Origin: Rhizobium sp. BK316
Lineage (GTDB): Bacteria; Pseudomonadota; Alphaproteobacteria; Rhizobiales; Rhizobiaceae
Direction of reading: 5' to 3'
Assembly: GCF_014193695.1 (NCBI RefSeq)
Contig: NZ_JACHZR010000005.1
Coordinates: 1 to 64,000, forward strand
DNA length: 64,000 nt
This document shows positions 17,484 to 26,245 of this stretch, in pieces. Each line of letters begins with the position of its first letter. Position 1 is the stretch's first letter. The notes below the pieces were generated by a model. That model was not told where the DNA came from. It worked only from the letters and a program-made list of their open reading frames with translations, and did not search any database. Both the position numbers and the translations under genes were made by a program.

Positions 17484-18404
17484 ATGGGTGTTTGGATCGA
17501 CACGGACATGGGTTTCGACGACATCGCCGCCATCATGGTGGTGATGAACGCCGAGCACGACATCGATGGCGTCTCGTTGGTCTTCGGCAATGCGCCGCTG
17601 CCGCAGGTACGCACCAATGCAGCGGGTGCTGCAAAGGCCTTCGGCTGGAAATTTCCGATTCACACCGGCCGGGATATGCCCGTGCTCGGCAAACTTGAGA
17701 CCGCGCAGGCGATCCTCGGCGAAAGCGGTATTCCAACGACGGGAAAACACCTGCCGCCGACCCCGATCCTGCCAGACAGCGATGCCTTCCTTGCCCTCTG
17801 CCGCTGGCTGGAGCTGGAAGGCCCGCATCGCATCCTGGCGCTTGGTCCGCTGACGAATATCGCCGCGCTGGCGCTCGCCCGGCCCGATCTGGCAACCCGC
17901 ATCACCGAACTCGTCTGGATGGGCGGCGGCGTCACCTCGGGCAACCACACGGCCTCTGCAGAATTCAATGCGCTCGCCGATCCGGAAGCGCTGGCGATCG
18001 TCATCGCCCACAAGCTGCCGCTACGCATGGTCGATCTCGATCTCTGCCGCAAGGTGCTTGCCAAGGCTGAGGATGCCGATCCAGTGCGCGCTGCCGGCGG
18101 CGCAAATGCCGAACTGATCGCCGACATGTTCGCTGGCTATATCAGGATCGGCACCAGCCGCGGTCGCCCCGCCATGGCGATCTACGACCCTTCGGCTGCC
18201 GTCGCCTTCGTCGCTCCGCAGGTGGTGAGCTTCCGCCCTGCCCGCATCGATGTGGAATTACAGGGACAGCACACGCGTGGGCGTACGATCGTTGAAACCC
18301 GTGCCACCCATGCAACGTTCAATGCACAGTTCGCTGCCGACATCGACGCCGATATGGCGCGTGTCATCATTCTCGCCGCCCTGGTCAACGAGGCCCGCAA
18401 ATGA
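17484..18404 (+). CDS. Nucleoside hydrolase (IU-NH family)
   Basis: Hydrolyses ribonucleosides to base and ribose. The 306-aa protein has the calcium-binding signature DTDMGFDDIAAI at the N-terminus, the central substrate loop LALGPLTNIAALALARPDLA with VWMGGG, and the C-terminal YDPSAAVAFVAP aspartate. It starts 4 bp after the ATPase gene and overlaps adenine deaminase by 4 bp. Coupled to an importer, it suggests that imported nucleosides are split in the cytoplasm. No signal peptide is present. Confidence 0.9.
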   Translation: MGVWIDTDMGFDDIAAIMVVMNAEHDIDGVSLVFGNAPLPQVRTNAAGAAKAFGWKFPIHTGRDMPVLGKLETAQAILGESGIPTTGKHLPPTPILPDSDAFLALCRWLELEGPHRILALGPLTNIAALALARPDLATRITELVWMGGGVTSGNHTASAEFNALADPEALAIVIAHKLPLRMVDLDLCRKVLAKAEDADPVRAAGGANAELIADMFAGYIRIGTSRGRPAMAIYDPSAAVAFVAPQVVSFRPARIDVELQGQHTRGRTIVETRATHATFNAQFAADIDADMARVIILAALVNEARK

Positions 18405-20188
18405 CCGCCAACTTGCGCCAGGAACCCGCCGATCTCAACGAACCGGCCTTCCGCGCCCGCGCCGTCGCTGCGGCCCGCGGCGACAGCCCCTTCGATATGC
18501 TCGTTACCGGCGGCCGTATCCTCGATGCCGTGACCGGCCTGACCCGCGAGGCCGATATCGGCCTCGTCGGTGCTTTGATTGCGAGCGTGCACGCGCCAGC
18601 AAGCCGCACCGATGCCGCTGATGTAATCGACGCGACCGGTAGCATCATCTCTCCCGGCCTTATCGATACGCATATGCATATCGAAAGCTCGATGGTCACG
18701 CCGGCCGAATATGCTGAAGCCGTGTTGCCGCGCGGCGTCACGACGATCGTCTGGGACCCGCACGAGTTCGGCAATGTCCATGGCCTTGACGGCGTGCGCT
18801 GGGCGATCGAAGCTTCGCGCAATCTGCCGCTGCGCATGATCCTGCTTGCTCCCTCCTGCGTTCCCTCTGCCCCTGGGCTTGAACTGGCCGGCGCGGATTT
18901 CGATGCCAACCTCATCACCGAGCTGCTGCGCTCTCCGGTGATCGGCGGTGTCGCTGAGGTCATGAACATGCGAGGCGTCATCGACAGCGACCCGCGCATG
19001 ACAGCAATCGTCAATGCCGGCCTAACCTCCGGCAAGCTCGTCTGCGGCCATGCCCGCGGGCTGGAGGGTGACGACCTCAATGCCTTCATGGCCGCTGGTG
19101 TCACCTCCGATCACGAACTTACCTCGGGCGCTGACCTCCTGCAGAAGCTCGCAGCCGGGATGACGATCGAGCTGCGTGGCTCTCATGATCATCTGCTGAA
19201 GGAATTCGTCGATGCGCTTGATGGCATCGGCCACCTTCCGCCGACCGTCACGCTGTGCACTGACGACGTCTTCCCCGATGAGCTCTACCAGAATGGCGGC
19301 CTCGATGATGTGGTGCGCCGCCTCGTGCGTTACGGCATGCGCCCGGAATGGGCGCTGCGTGCGGCAACCTTCAACGCCGCCCAGCGGCTGAAGCGCTCCG
19401 ATCTTGGCCTGATCGCTCCTGGCCGCCGCGCCGATCTCGTGCTGTTCGAGGATATGAGCGAATTCAAAGCCCGCGCCGTCATCGCCAATGGCCGCCTGGT
19501 TGCCGAAGATGGCGCAGTGAAGGATCCGATCCAGCCACTCGATGCCGGTCCGCTGATGCAGTCGGTCAAGCTCGCACCGTTTGCCGACGATGATTTCCGC
19601 ATTCCCGCGAAAGGAAGCAAGGTACGCCTCGCAACGATCGACCGCCCGCGCTTTACCCAGTGGGGCGAAGCCGAGGCAGATATTCGCGACGGTTTCGTCG
19701 TGCCGCCGACCGGCAGCGCCATGCTCGCGGTCGCACATCGCCACGGACTGGCAGATGGCAAGCCGCGTGTCGGCTTCCTGACCGGTTGGGGTGAATGGCA
19801 CGGCGCCTTCTGCACCACCGTCTCGCATGACAGCCACAACCTCACCGTCTTCGGTGGAAATGCGCGAGACATGGCGCTTGCAGCAAACGCCGTCATCGAA
19901 GTCGGCGGCGGCATGGCCGTGGTAAAGGACGGCCGCGTCGAAGTCCTCTTGCCCCTGCCGCTCTCCGGCCTCGTAACCGATGCCTCCCTGCAGGAAACCG
20001 CCAACAGCTTCACCGCCATCCGCAAGGCCATGGAAAAGATCGTCGGCTGGAAGCCGCCCTATCTGGTCTTCAAGGCCTGCTTCGGCGCGACGCTTGCCTG
20101 CAATATCGGCCCGCACCAGACCGACCGCGGCATTGCCGACGTCATCACGGGCAAGGTGATGGAAAGCCCGATATTGGAGACCTTTTGA
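18401..20188 (+). CDS. ade: Adenine deaminase
   Basis: Converts adenine to hypoxanthine and ammonia. The 595-aa amidohydrolase has the metal site in DTHMHIESSMVTP near residue 90, followed by RGVTTIVWDPHEFGNV, SDHELTSG and the C-terminal adenine-deaminase domain (GFLTGWGEWHGAFCTTVSHDSHN). The ATG overlaps the nucleoside hydrolase stop. It is the last gene of the LacI-controlled operon and gives the salvage sequence nucleoside to adenine to hypoxanthine. It converges on the next gene with only 6 bp between stops. Confidence 0.93.
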   Translation: MTANLRQEPADLNEPAFRARAVAAARGDSPFDMLVTGGRILDAVTGLTREADIGLVGALIASVHAPASRTDAADVIDATGSIISPGLIDTHMHIESSMVTPAEYAEAVLPRGVTTIVWDPHEFGNVHGLDGVRWAIEASRNLPLRMILLAPSCVPSAPGLELAGADFDANLITELLRSPVIGGVAEVMNMRGVIDSDPRMTAIVNAGLTSGKLVCGHARGLEGDDLNAFMAAGVTSDHELTSGADLLQKLAAGMTIELRGSHDHLLKEFVDALDGIGHLPPTVTLCTDDVFPDELYQNGGLDDVVRRLVRYGMRPEWALRAATFNAAQRLKRSDLGLIAPGRRADLVLFEDMSEFKARAVIANGRLVAEDGAVKDPIQPLDAGPLMQSVKLAPFADDDFRIPAKGSKVRLATIDRPRFTQWGEAEADIRDGFVVPPTGSAMLAVAHRHGLADGKPRVGFLTGWGEWHGAFCTTVSHDSHNLTVFGGNARDMALAANAVIEVGGGMAVVKDGRVEVLLPLPLSGLVTDASLQETANSFTAIRKAMEKIVGWKPPYLVFKACFGATLACNIGPHQTDRGIADVITGKVMESPILETF

Positions 20189-20194
20189 CGCAGC

Positions 20195-21370
20195 TTACGC
20201 CTCAGCCTTGAGTTCCCGCTCCACCAGCGACACCCAATAAGCCGCACCATATCCGAGCGCCTCGTCATTGAAGTCGTAGGCAGTGTTGTGATGCAGCGCT
20301 CCATCGACAGCCGGACCGTTGCCGAGCCAGACATAACAGCCTGGAGCATTCTGCCCGAAGAACGCGAAATCGTCGCCGGCGGTGGATGGCGGAAAGCTCG
20401 TACGCACCTTCTCGCCAAAGACCGCCTGCGCAGCACCGAGCGCCCGTGCAGTCGCATCCGCATCATTGACGACGGGCGGAATACGGCGTTCGAATTCATA
20501 GTCTACCGAAATACCGAACATCGCGGCCGTACCCTGCGCCAGGCGGCCAATTTCCGTTTCGAGCCGGTCCCGCACTTCGGGCGAATAGGCGCGCGCCGTT
20601 CCGCCGATCTCGACGATATCAGGAATGACGTTCAATGCCTTGGGATTACCGGCCTGTATCGAACAGGCGCTGACGACAGCCGGCTGAAGCGGATCGACGA
20701 CGCGCCCGACGATCGTCTGAAGAGACGACAGGAAAGTGCCGGCAGCCGTGATCGGATCGCGGCCGAGATGCGGCTTTGCGCCATGCGTGCCAGTGCCTCG
20801 GAAGGTAATCCGCCAGCTATCGGATGAGGCAAGCTGCGGCCCCCCGACGACAGCGATCTCATCAACGGCAAGCCCGGGCATATTGTGCAGCCCATAAACG
20901 GCATCGCAGGGAAACTGCTTGAACAGCCCCTCCTCCACCATACGCCTCGCCCCGCCGCGGCCCTCCTCGGCCGGCTGAAAGATGAAATGAACCGTGCCGG
21001 AAAACCCGCGCGTTTCGGCGAGATAGCGCGCCGCGCCGAGCAGCATCGTCGTATGCCCGTCATGACCACAAGCATGCATCTTGCCCGGCACTGTCGATTT
21101 ATAAGGCCGCTCCGCTGTCTCCGGCATGGCGAGAGCGTCCATGTCTGCCCTCAGCCCGATCGTGCGCGTGCCATTGCCGATCTGCAGCGTGCCGACGACA
21201 CCGGTACTGCCGAGGCCGCGATGCACCTTGATACCGGCCTCCTTCAGAAGCTTGGCGACGACATCGCTGGTGCGCTCCTCTTCGAAGCCGAGTTCGGGGT
21301 GGGCATGGAGGTCTCGGCGGAGGGAGGTCAGAAAGGGCAGATCGTTGCTGATCCGGGCGGGAATGCTCAT
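20195..21370 (-). CDS. M20 family amidohydrolase (hippurate/aminoacylase type)
   Basis: A 391-aa cytoplasmic peptidase-family M20 hydrolase that removes acyl groups from amino acids or related amides. Metal ligands are visible in HACGHDGHTTMLLG (about residue 103) and FQPAEEGRGGARRMVEEG, with the C-terminal HHNTAYDFND. It lies downstream of tctA, separated by a terminator-like hairpin, so it may be partly or separately transcribed. The substrate is unknown; hippurate- or IAA-conjugate-type compounds would fit a plant-associated bacterium but are speculation. Confidence 0.88.
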   Translation of the reverse strand: MSIPARISNDLPFLTSLRRDLHAHPELGFEEERTSDVVAKLLKEAGIKVHRGLGSTGVVGTLQIGNGTRTIGLRADMDALAMPETAERPYKSTVPGKMHACGHDGHTTMLLGAARYLAETRGFSGTVHFIFQPAEEGRGGARRMVEEGLFKQFPCDAVYGLHNMPGLAVDEIAVVGGPQLASSDSWRITFRGTGTHGAKPHLGRDPITAAGTFLSSLQTIVGRVVDPLQPAVVSACSIQAGNPKALNVIPDIVEIGGTARAYSPEVRDRLETEIGRLAQGTAAMFGISVDYEFERRIPPVVNDADATARALGAAQAVFGEKVRTSFPPSTAGDDFAFFGQNAPGCYVWLGNGPAVDGALHHNTAYDFNDEALGYGAAYWVSLVERELKAEA

Positions 21371-21387
21371 GAGCCTGGATATCCTGT

Positions 21388-21417
21388 AAAACGAAAACGG
21401 GCGCCCGACGGCGCCCG
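21388..21417 (-). terminator. Terminator-like hairpin after tctA
   Basis: On the minus strand, arms CGGGCGCC and GGCGCCCG with a 4-base loop are followed by TTTTCGTTTT. It lies between tctA and the M20 hydrolase gene and could end or attenuate the tct transcript. Confidence 0.65.
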
Positions 21418-21463
21418 CATCAGATCACTCTTTTTTCAACAAACGGGCCGTCAGCGCAAGCCC

Positions 21464-22969
21464 TCACGCCTCTTCGACGAAGACCTCTTCACGCTTGCGC
21501 TTGACGCTCGGCAGGAAGACGATGATCAGCACCGCCACGGCGATCGCCAGCAGAATGGCACTGATCGGCCGTGTGACGAAGGTCATCGCATCGCCGCGTG
21601 ACAGGATCATGGCCCGTCGCAGGTTTTCCTCCAGCAGCGGCCCGAGTACGAAGCCGAGCAAGAGCGGCGCCGGCTCGCAGCGAAGCTTGGCGAGCACATA
21701 GCCGATGAGACCGAAGAAGGCTACGGCATAGAGGTCGTAAACGTTGGAATTGACGCTGTAGACCCCGATCGAGCAGAAGGCCATGATGACGGGGAATAGC
21801 ACGTAATAGGGGACTGTCAGGAGTTTCACCCACAAGCCGATCAGCGGCAAGTTGAGGATGACGAGCATAAGGTTGCCGATCCACATGGAGGCGATGATAC
21901 CCCAGAAAAGCGCCGGCTGCTCCGTCGCCACGTTCGGTCCTGGCACGATGCCCTGGATGATCATTGCACCGACCATCAGCGCCATGACCGGATTTGCCGG
22001 AATCCCGAGCGTCAGGAGTGGAATGAACGACGTCTGCGCACCGGCATTATTGGCCGATTCCGGCCCTGCAACGCCGGCGACCGCGCCGTGGCCGAACTCC
22101 TGCGGCCTCTTGGAGACACGCTTTTCCACCGTATAGGAGGCGAACGAGGCGAGGATCGCCCCGCCGCCCGGCAGGATGCCGAGCGCCGAGCCGATGACTG
22201 TGCCGCGAATGACCGGCGCGATCATCTCCTTGAACTCTTCCTTCGACGGCAGGAGCCCGGAGACTTTCGCCATCAGCACCGTACGGGTCTTCTCACCTTC
22301 CAGATTGCGCAGGATTTCCGCAATACCGAAGACGCCGACGGCAAGCGCCACGAAATTCAGGCCGTCGGCATATTCGCGTATGCCGAGCGTGAAACGCGGC
22401 GTACCGGTATAGATATCCGTGCCCACGAGGCCGAGCAGCAGTCCAAGCGCCACCATTGCCAGCGCCTTGACGACCGAGCCATGGGCCAGCGCGATCGAGG
22501 ATACGAGACCGACGATCATCAGCGAGAAATATTCGGCCGAACCGAATTGCAGTGCAATCGCCGTCAGTGGCGGAGCAAAGACAGCCACGAGGAAGGTCGA
22601 TACCGAGCCAGCGAAGAAGGAGCCGAGCGCGGCAATTGCAAGCGCCGCACCCGCCCTGCCCTTGCGCGCCATCTGATAGCCGTCGATGGCTGTCACTGCC
22701 GAGGAAGATTCACCGGGCATGTTGATGAGGATTGCCGTCGTCGAGCCGCCATATTGTGCGCCGTAATAGATGCCGGCGAGCATGATGAGCGAGGAGACCG
22801 GCTCGAGCTGGAAGGTGATCGGCAGCAGCATGGCGATCGTTGCCGTGGCGCCAATACCGGGCAGCACGCCGATCAGCGTGCCGAGCAGCACGCCGATCAG
22901 GCAGAAGAACAGGTTTTCCGGGCTTGCCGCGGTGTAGAAACCGAGAGCGAGATTGCTGAAGAGTTCCAT
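21464..22969 (-). CDS. tctA: Tripartite tricarboxylate transporter large membrane subunit
   Basis: A 501-aa inner-membrane protein with about 11-12 hydrophobic segments and TctA signatures GVLPGIGATATIAMLLP near the N-terminus and LGILPGGGAILASFASY in the middle. It works with TctB and the periplasmic binding protein TctC in sodium- or proton-driven uptake of carboxylates. It is third in the tctCBA transcript, 9 bp after tctB. Confidence 0.93.
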   Translation of the reverse strand: MELFSNLALGFYTAASPENLFFCLIGVLLGTLIGVLPGIGATATIAMLLPITFQLEPVSSLIMLAGIYYGAQYGGSTTAILINMPGESSSAVTAIDGYQMARKGRAGAALAIAALGSFFAGSVSTFLVAVFAPPLTAIALQFGSAEYFSLMIVGLVSSIALAHGSVVKALAMVALGLLLGLVGTDIYTGTPRFTLGIREYADGLNFVALAVGVFGIAEILRNLEGEKTRTVLMAKVSGLLPSKEEFKEMIAPVIRGTVIGSALGILPGGGAILASFASYTVEKRVSKRPQEFGHGAVAGVAGPESANNAGAQTSFIPLLTLGIPANPVMALMVGAMIIQGIVPGPNVATEQPALFWGIIASMWIGNLMLVILNLPLIGLWVKLLTVPYYVLFPVIMAFCSIGVYSVNSNVYDLYAVAFFGLIGYVLAKLRCEPAPLLLGFVLGPLLEENLRRAMILSRGDAMTFVTRPISAILLAIAVAVLIIVFLPSVKRKREEVFVEEA

Positions 22970-22978
22970 ACCCGCCTC

Positions 22979-23440
22979 CTAGAACCGGACCCAGGGGCCA
23001 AAACGTTCGAACGGCAGCCCGAGCGCATAGCTGAAGACCCCAACCGAAAAGACCGCCAGCAGCAGCGAAAGAACCAGCGCGAACAGCACGTTCATGCGAC
23101 TGGATGCAAAGCAGGCGATGAAGGCCGTCAGGAAAATTGCCGGCGCAAAACCGAGCCCGCGAACTGTTAGTCCGAAAAAGACCGGCGCCGGCAGGATGAA
23201 GAGCATGCCGCGCCAGGCGAACGGCTCGATCGGCTCCCCCTGAACCCGCACCGCCTGCACGAGAATGATCAGGCCGAGCAGCACGAGGATGCCGGACAGG
23301 ACGAGCGGGAAGTAGCCAGGTCCCATGCGCAGCGCTGTACCGATTTCGAGGTTCAGCGACTGATAGGCAAAGAAGGCACCGGTTGCGGCGAGCAAGGCGC
23401 CGCAGATGACATTGGTGGTGTCGAAACTGAGAGATTTCAT
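22979..23440 (-). CDS. tctB: Tripartite tricarboxylate transporter small membrane subunit
   Basis: A 153-aa protein with four predicted membrane helices, the normal size and topology of TctB. GPGYFPLVLSGILVLLGLIIL is the family-typical segment after helix 1. The gene lies between tctC and tctA, with a long perfect palindrome in the gap to tctC. Confidence 0.88.
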   Translation of the reverse strand: MKSLSFDTTNVICGALLAATGAFFAYQSLNLEIGTALRMGPGYFPLVLSGILVLLGLIILVQAVRVQGEPIEPFAWRGMLFILPAPVFFGLTVRGLGFAPAIFLTAFIACFASSRMNVLFALVLSLLLAVFSVGVFSYALGLPFERFGPWVRF

Positions 23441-23493
23441 GATGTCTCCTGGTGTTGGAGATGGAGCGTCGCGACGGACATCGAATTACGCAG

Positions 23494-23523
23494 ACACCCT
23501 CCTCCCGATCGGGAGGAGGGTGT
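23494..23523. other. Perfect 30-bp palindrome between tctC and tctB
   Basis: Two 15-bp arms with no loop, centred on CGATCG. The RNA would form a very stable hairpin just after the tctC stop. No T-tract follows on the minus strand. The likely role is mRNA processing or stabilisation that keeps TctC in excess. Confidence 0.6.
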
Positions 23524-23537
23524 AGATGCGGTCGGGT

Positions 23538-24521
23538 TCAGTCCGCGTATTCGCCGGCAGCTTCGATGACGGGCTTCCAGCGGGCGATCTCGCTCTCAAG
23601 CTTCGCCTTGAGCGCTGCCGGCGTCGCATCGGCCTCTGAAGACGGAGCGGTGCCGAGCTCGGCAAAGCGGGCGGCGACGTTCTGGTCCTTCAGCGCGACC
23701 TGCAGCGCCTTCGACAAGCGCTCATTGATTTCGGCCGGCGTGCCCTTCGGCGTGTAAATGCCGTGCCAGATGCCAACCTCGAAGCCCGGCAGGCCGGCTT
23801 CGACGGCGGTCGGAATGTCCTTGAGCACATCGAGGCGGGCCGGCGATGTCACTGCATAGGCCTTGATCGTACCGCCCTTGATCTGCTTCGTCGTATTGGT
23901 CGTCTGGTCGCACATGATATCGACCTGGCCGCCGAGAAGGTCAGTCATGGCCGGGCCGGTTCCCTTGTAGGGAACGGTCGTGAGCGGTGTCTGGATGGCG
24001 CTCATGAACATCATGCCGCAAAGGTGGGATGCCGCACCGATACCGGCATTGGCGACGGTGACCTTGTCCTTGTTCGCCTTCACATAGTCGATCAGGCCCT
24101 TCAGATCGGCCGGTTCGAAATCCTTGCGGGCAACGATCGTCATCGGAACATCGGTGACGAGACCGACATAGTCGAAGGCGTTCAGCGTGTCATAGGCGAG
24201 CTTGCGGTAAAGCGTAGCGCTGGTCGCCATGCCGATATGGTGCAGCAGGATCGTGTAGCCGTCCGGATCGGCATCGGCGACTCGCCCAGCACCGAGCGTG
24301 CCGCCAGCCCCACCGACGTTTTCAACGACGATCTGTTGGCCGAGATCCTTCGACATGGATTCTGCAACGAGGCGCGCAACAGTATCGGTCGGTCCACCGG
24401 CGGAGAAAGGCACGACCATGGTGATGCTGCGTTCGGGATAGGTCTGCGCCGAAGCGGCGTGAGCGAGAAGCGAAACGGCAGCGGCGGCGGTCACGCCAAG
24501 CATGGCCTTCAGGATTTTCAT
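23538..24521 (-). CDS. tctC: Tripartite tricarboxylate transporter substrate-binding protein
   Basis: A 327-aa periplasmic binding protein (Bug/TctC family) with a signal peptide ending near HAASA-QTYPERS. Family motifs include ITMVVPFSAGGPTDTVARLV, VENVGGAGG, and NAGIGAASHLCG in the binding cleft. It has an AGGGAGGAAAAC ribosome binding site and begins the tctCBA unit. The ligand is a carboxylate of unknown identity. Confidence 0.92.
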   Translation of the reverse strand: MKILKAMLGVTAAAAVSLLAHAASAQTYPERSITMVVPFSAGGPTDTVARLVAESMSKDLGQQIVVENVGGAGGTLGAGRVADADPDGYTILLHHIGMATSATLYRKLAYDTLNAFDYVGLVTDVPMTIVARKDFEPADLKGLIDYVKANKDKVTVANAGIGAASHLCGMMFMSAIQTPLTTVPYKGTGPAMTDLLGGQVDIMCDQTTNTTKQIKGGTIKAYAVTSPARLDVLKDIPTAVEAGLPGFEVGIWHGIYTPKGTPAEINERLSKALQVALKDQNVAARFAELGTAPSSEADATPAALKAKLESEIARWKPVIEAAGEYAD

Positions 24522-24688
24522 CGTTTTCCTCCCTGATGAAAATGACTAGTCCCGCCGGCACATCCTCCGCACCGGCTCGGATGGCTCATTTGCACGCCTG
24601 CGACTGGCTGCCGCAATCGCGGCGCGAAGAAAGGAACGACGATTTTGCGACAGTGCGCCGCAGCATGGGTTGATTTGGAAACAATTGG

Positions 24689-24865
24689 TTAAAGCGATGG
24701 GTGGAAATCCACCCATCGTTGTCCTGACCGGTTGGGCGGCAGAACGACCTCGCCGGTTTCCAGCAGCGATTTGAGGCTGGAAAGAATTTGCGGCCACCCG
24801 CCGGATACGGCACCGATGAACTTGGAGCCCTCGACCGGCATCGAGAACACCCTGAAAACAGGCGA
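24689..24865 (-). pseudogene. 3' remnant of an SRPBCC (AHSA1-like) gene
   Basis: The minus-strand frame ending at the TAA at 24689-24691 reads VEGSKFIGAVSGGWPQILSS, then LKSLLETGEVVL. This resembles the C-terminal helix of START/SRPBCC (activator of Hsp90 ATPase homologue) proteins, with the typical GGWP-I-LKSLLETG pattern. An in-frame stop lies just upstream, and no ligand-binding body or plausible start is present. The rest appears lost where the response-regulator gene now ends. Identification rests on pattern recognition only. Confidence 0.5.
24695..24718. promoter_or_regulatory. Palindrome upstream of tctC, possible activator site
   Basis: Inverted repeat with 11-bp arms (CGATGGGTGGA/TCCACCCATCG) and a 2-base centre, about 175 bp upstream of tctC. 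The distance and symmetry suit an upstream binding site for the DctD-like activator encoded next door. It lies inside the SRPBCC remnant, so it may be fortuitous. Confidence 0.4.
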
Positions 24866-24889
24866 TCACATTCAAAAATCGGAATTGGA

Positions 24890-26245
24890 TCAGAGCTCGC
24901 GGCGCGTCTCGCCGGTCATCTCATTGGCCAGCAGCTTCTTGTCGAGACCGTATTTCTGCATCTTCTCATAAAGCGTTTTGCGCGAAATGCCGAGCGATTC
25001 ATAGACCGGCTTCAGGCTGCCGCCATGGGCGACAAGCGCAGTTGCAATCACGCCGCGCTCGAATTCGGCGACACGTTCGGCAAGCCCCGCAGCCTCGGCC
25101 TGCCTGCCGCCCCCGTCGAGGCCAAGTACGAAACGGTCAGCGGCATTGCGCAATTCACGGACATTGCCTGGCCACTCGCGCTGCCCGATGTCGGAAATCA
25201 CATCCGGCGGCACGGCCATCTCATCCTTGCCGTAGCGTGCTGCCGCCTCCCTGACGAGTTGCATGAAAAGCAGTGGGATGTCTGCCCGGCGTTGCGAAAG
25301 CGACGGCACGTGAAGGGTCGCGACATTCAGGCGATAGAGAAGATCGGCGCGGAACCGTCCATCAGCGACCTCCGCTTCCAGATCGACCTTGCTTGTCGCG
25401 ATGAATCGCACATCGAGCGGCACGATCTCGTTCGAACCGAGCCGCGAAATCACCCTCTCCTGCAGCACCCGCAGGAACTTCGCCTGCAGATCGACCGGCA
25501 TGGAGCCGATCTCATCGAGAAGGATGGTGCCGCCGCGTCCATGTTCGAACTTGCCGTAACGAGGCCGCACCGCGCCCGGGAAGGCGCCGGCCTCGTGGCC
25601 GAAAAGCTCGCTTTCGATTAGGTTTGCCGGCAGTGCCGCACAATTGATGGCGATGAACGGTCGGCTCGCCCTTGCACTGATATCGTGCAGCGCACGCGCC
25701 ACCACTTCCTTGCCGGCTCCTGTGTCACCGACAATAAGCGTGTCGGCATCGCTCGCCCCGATCGCACGGATGCGGTATCGCAGATCGACCATGATCTGGG
25801 TGCGCCCCGGCAGCCGCGCCTCGATATCATCGCGCTTGCCGGCAACTGCCTTCAGCAGCCGGTTTTCAAGCACGAGGCCGCGCCGCTCCATGGCGCGGCG
25901 GATGACGCCGGCAAGCATCTGCGGCGTAAACGGCTTCTCGATGAAGTCATAGGCACCCTCGCGCATCGCCTTGACGGCAAGCTGCACATCGCCATGGCCG
26001 GTGACGAGAATGACAGGCACTTCAGTATCGAGCTCCCGAATCTTCTGCATCAGCGTCATGCCGTCCATGCCGGGCATGCGAATATCGGTGACGACGACAC
26101 CCGGAAAACTGTAGCCGATCAGCTCCAGCACATGATCCGCGTTCGAAAACGTCTCGACGCTGAAACCCGATAGTTCCAGCGCCTGCGCCGTCGAACGGCG
26201 CAGTTCCTCCTCGTCGTCGACGAGCAATATCTTCTGTTCGTTCAT
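24890..26245 (-). CDS. Sigma-54-type response regulator (DctD-like)
   Basis: A 451-aa NtrC/DctD-type regulator. The receiver domain has phospho-acceptor D54 in VVVTDIRMPGMDG. The AAA+ domain has Walker A GDTGAGKE (about residues 173-180) and Walker B GGTILLDEIGSMP. A C-terminal Fis-type helix-turn-helix ends the protein (GGSLKPVYESLGISRKTLYEKM). The sigma-54 contact loop, normally GAFTGA, reads GAFPGA at residues 220-225. It overlaps the kinase gene by 4 bp. Together they probably sense a carboxylate and control tctCBA. Confidence 0.9.
   Translation of the reverse strand: MNEQKILLVDDEEELRRSTAQALELSGFSVETFSNADHVLELIGYSFPGVVVTDIRMPGMDGMTLMQKIRELDTEVPVILVTGHGDVQLAVKAMREGAYDFIEKPFTPQMLAGVIRRAMERRGLVLENRLLKAVAGKRDDIEARLPGRTQIMVDLRYRIRAIGASDADTLIVGDTGAGKEVVARALHDISARASRPFIAINCAALPANLIESELFGHEAGAFPGAVRPRYGKFEHGRGGTILLDEIGSMPVDLQAKFLRVLQERVISRLGSNEIVPLDVRFIATSKVDLEAEVADGRFRADLLYRLNVATLHVPSLSQRRADIPLLFMQLVREAAARYGKDEMAVPPDVISDIGQREWPGNVRELRNAADRFVLGLDGGGRQAEAAGLAERVAEFERGVIATALVAHGGSLKPVYESLGISRKTLYEKMQKYGLDKKLLANEMTGETRREL

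Noticed and set aside
22088..23170. A 360-codon plus-strand frame opposite tctA/tctB
   Set aside because: Antisense shadow; its translation is rich in Arg/Glu/His without any motif, while tctA and tctB are clear.
24644..24664. A sigma-54-like promoter upstream of tctC on the minus strand
   Set aside because: The best match has GG and GC separated by 9 bases instead of 10, so it does not meet the strict -24/-12 spacing.
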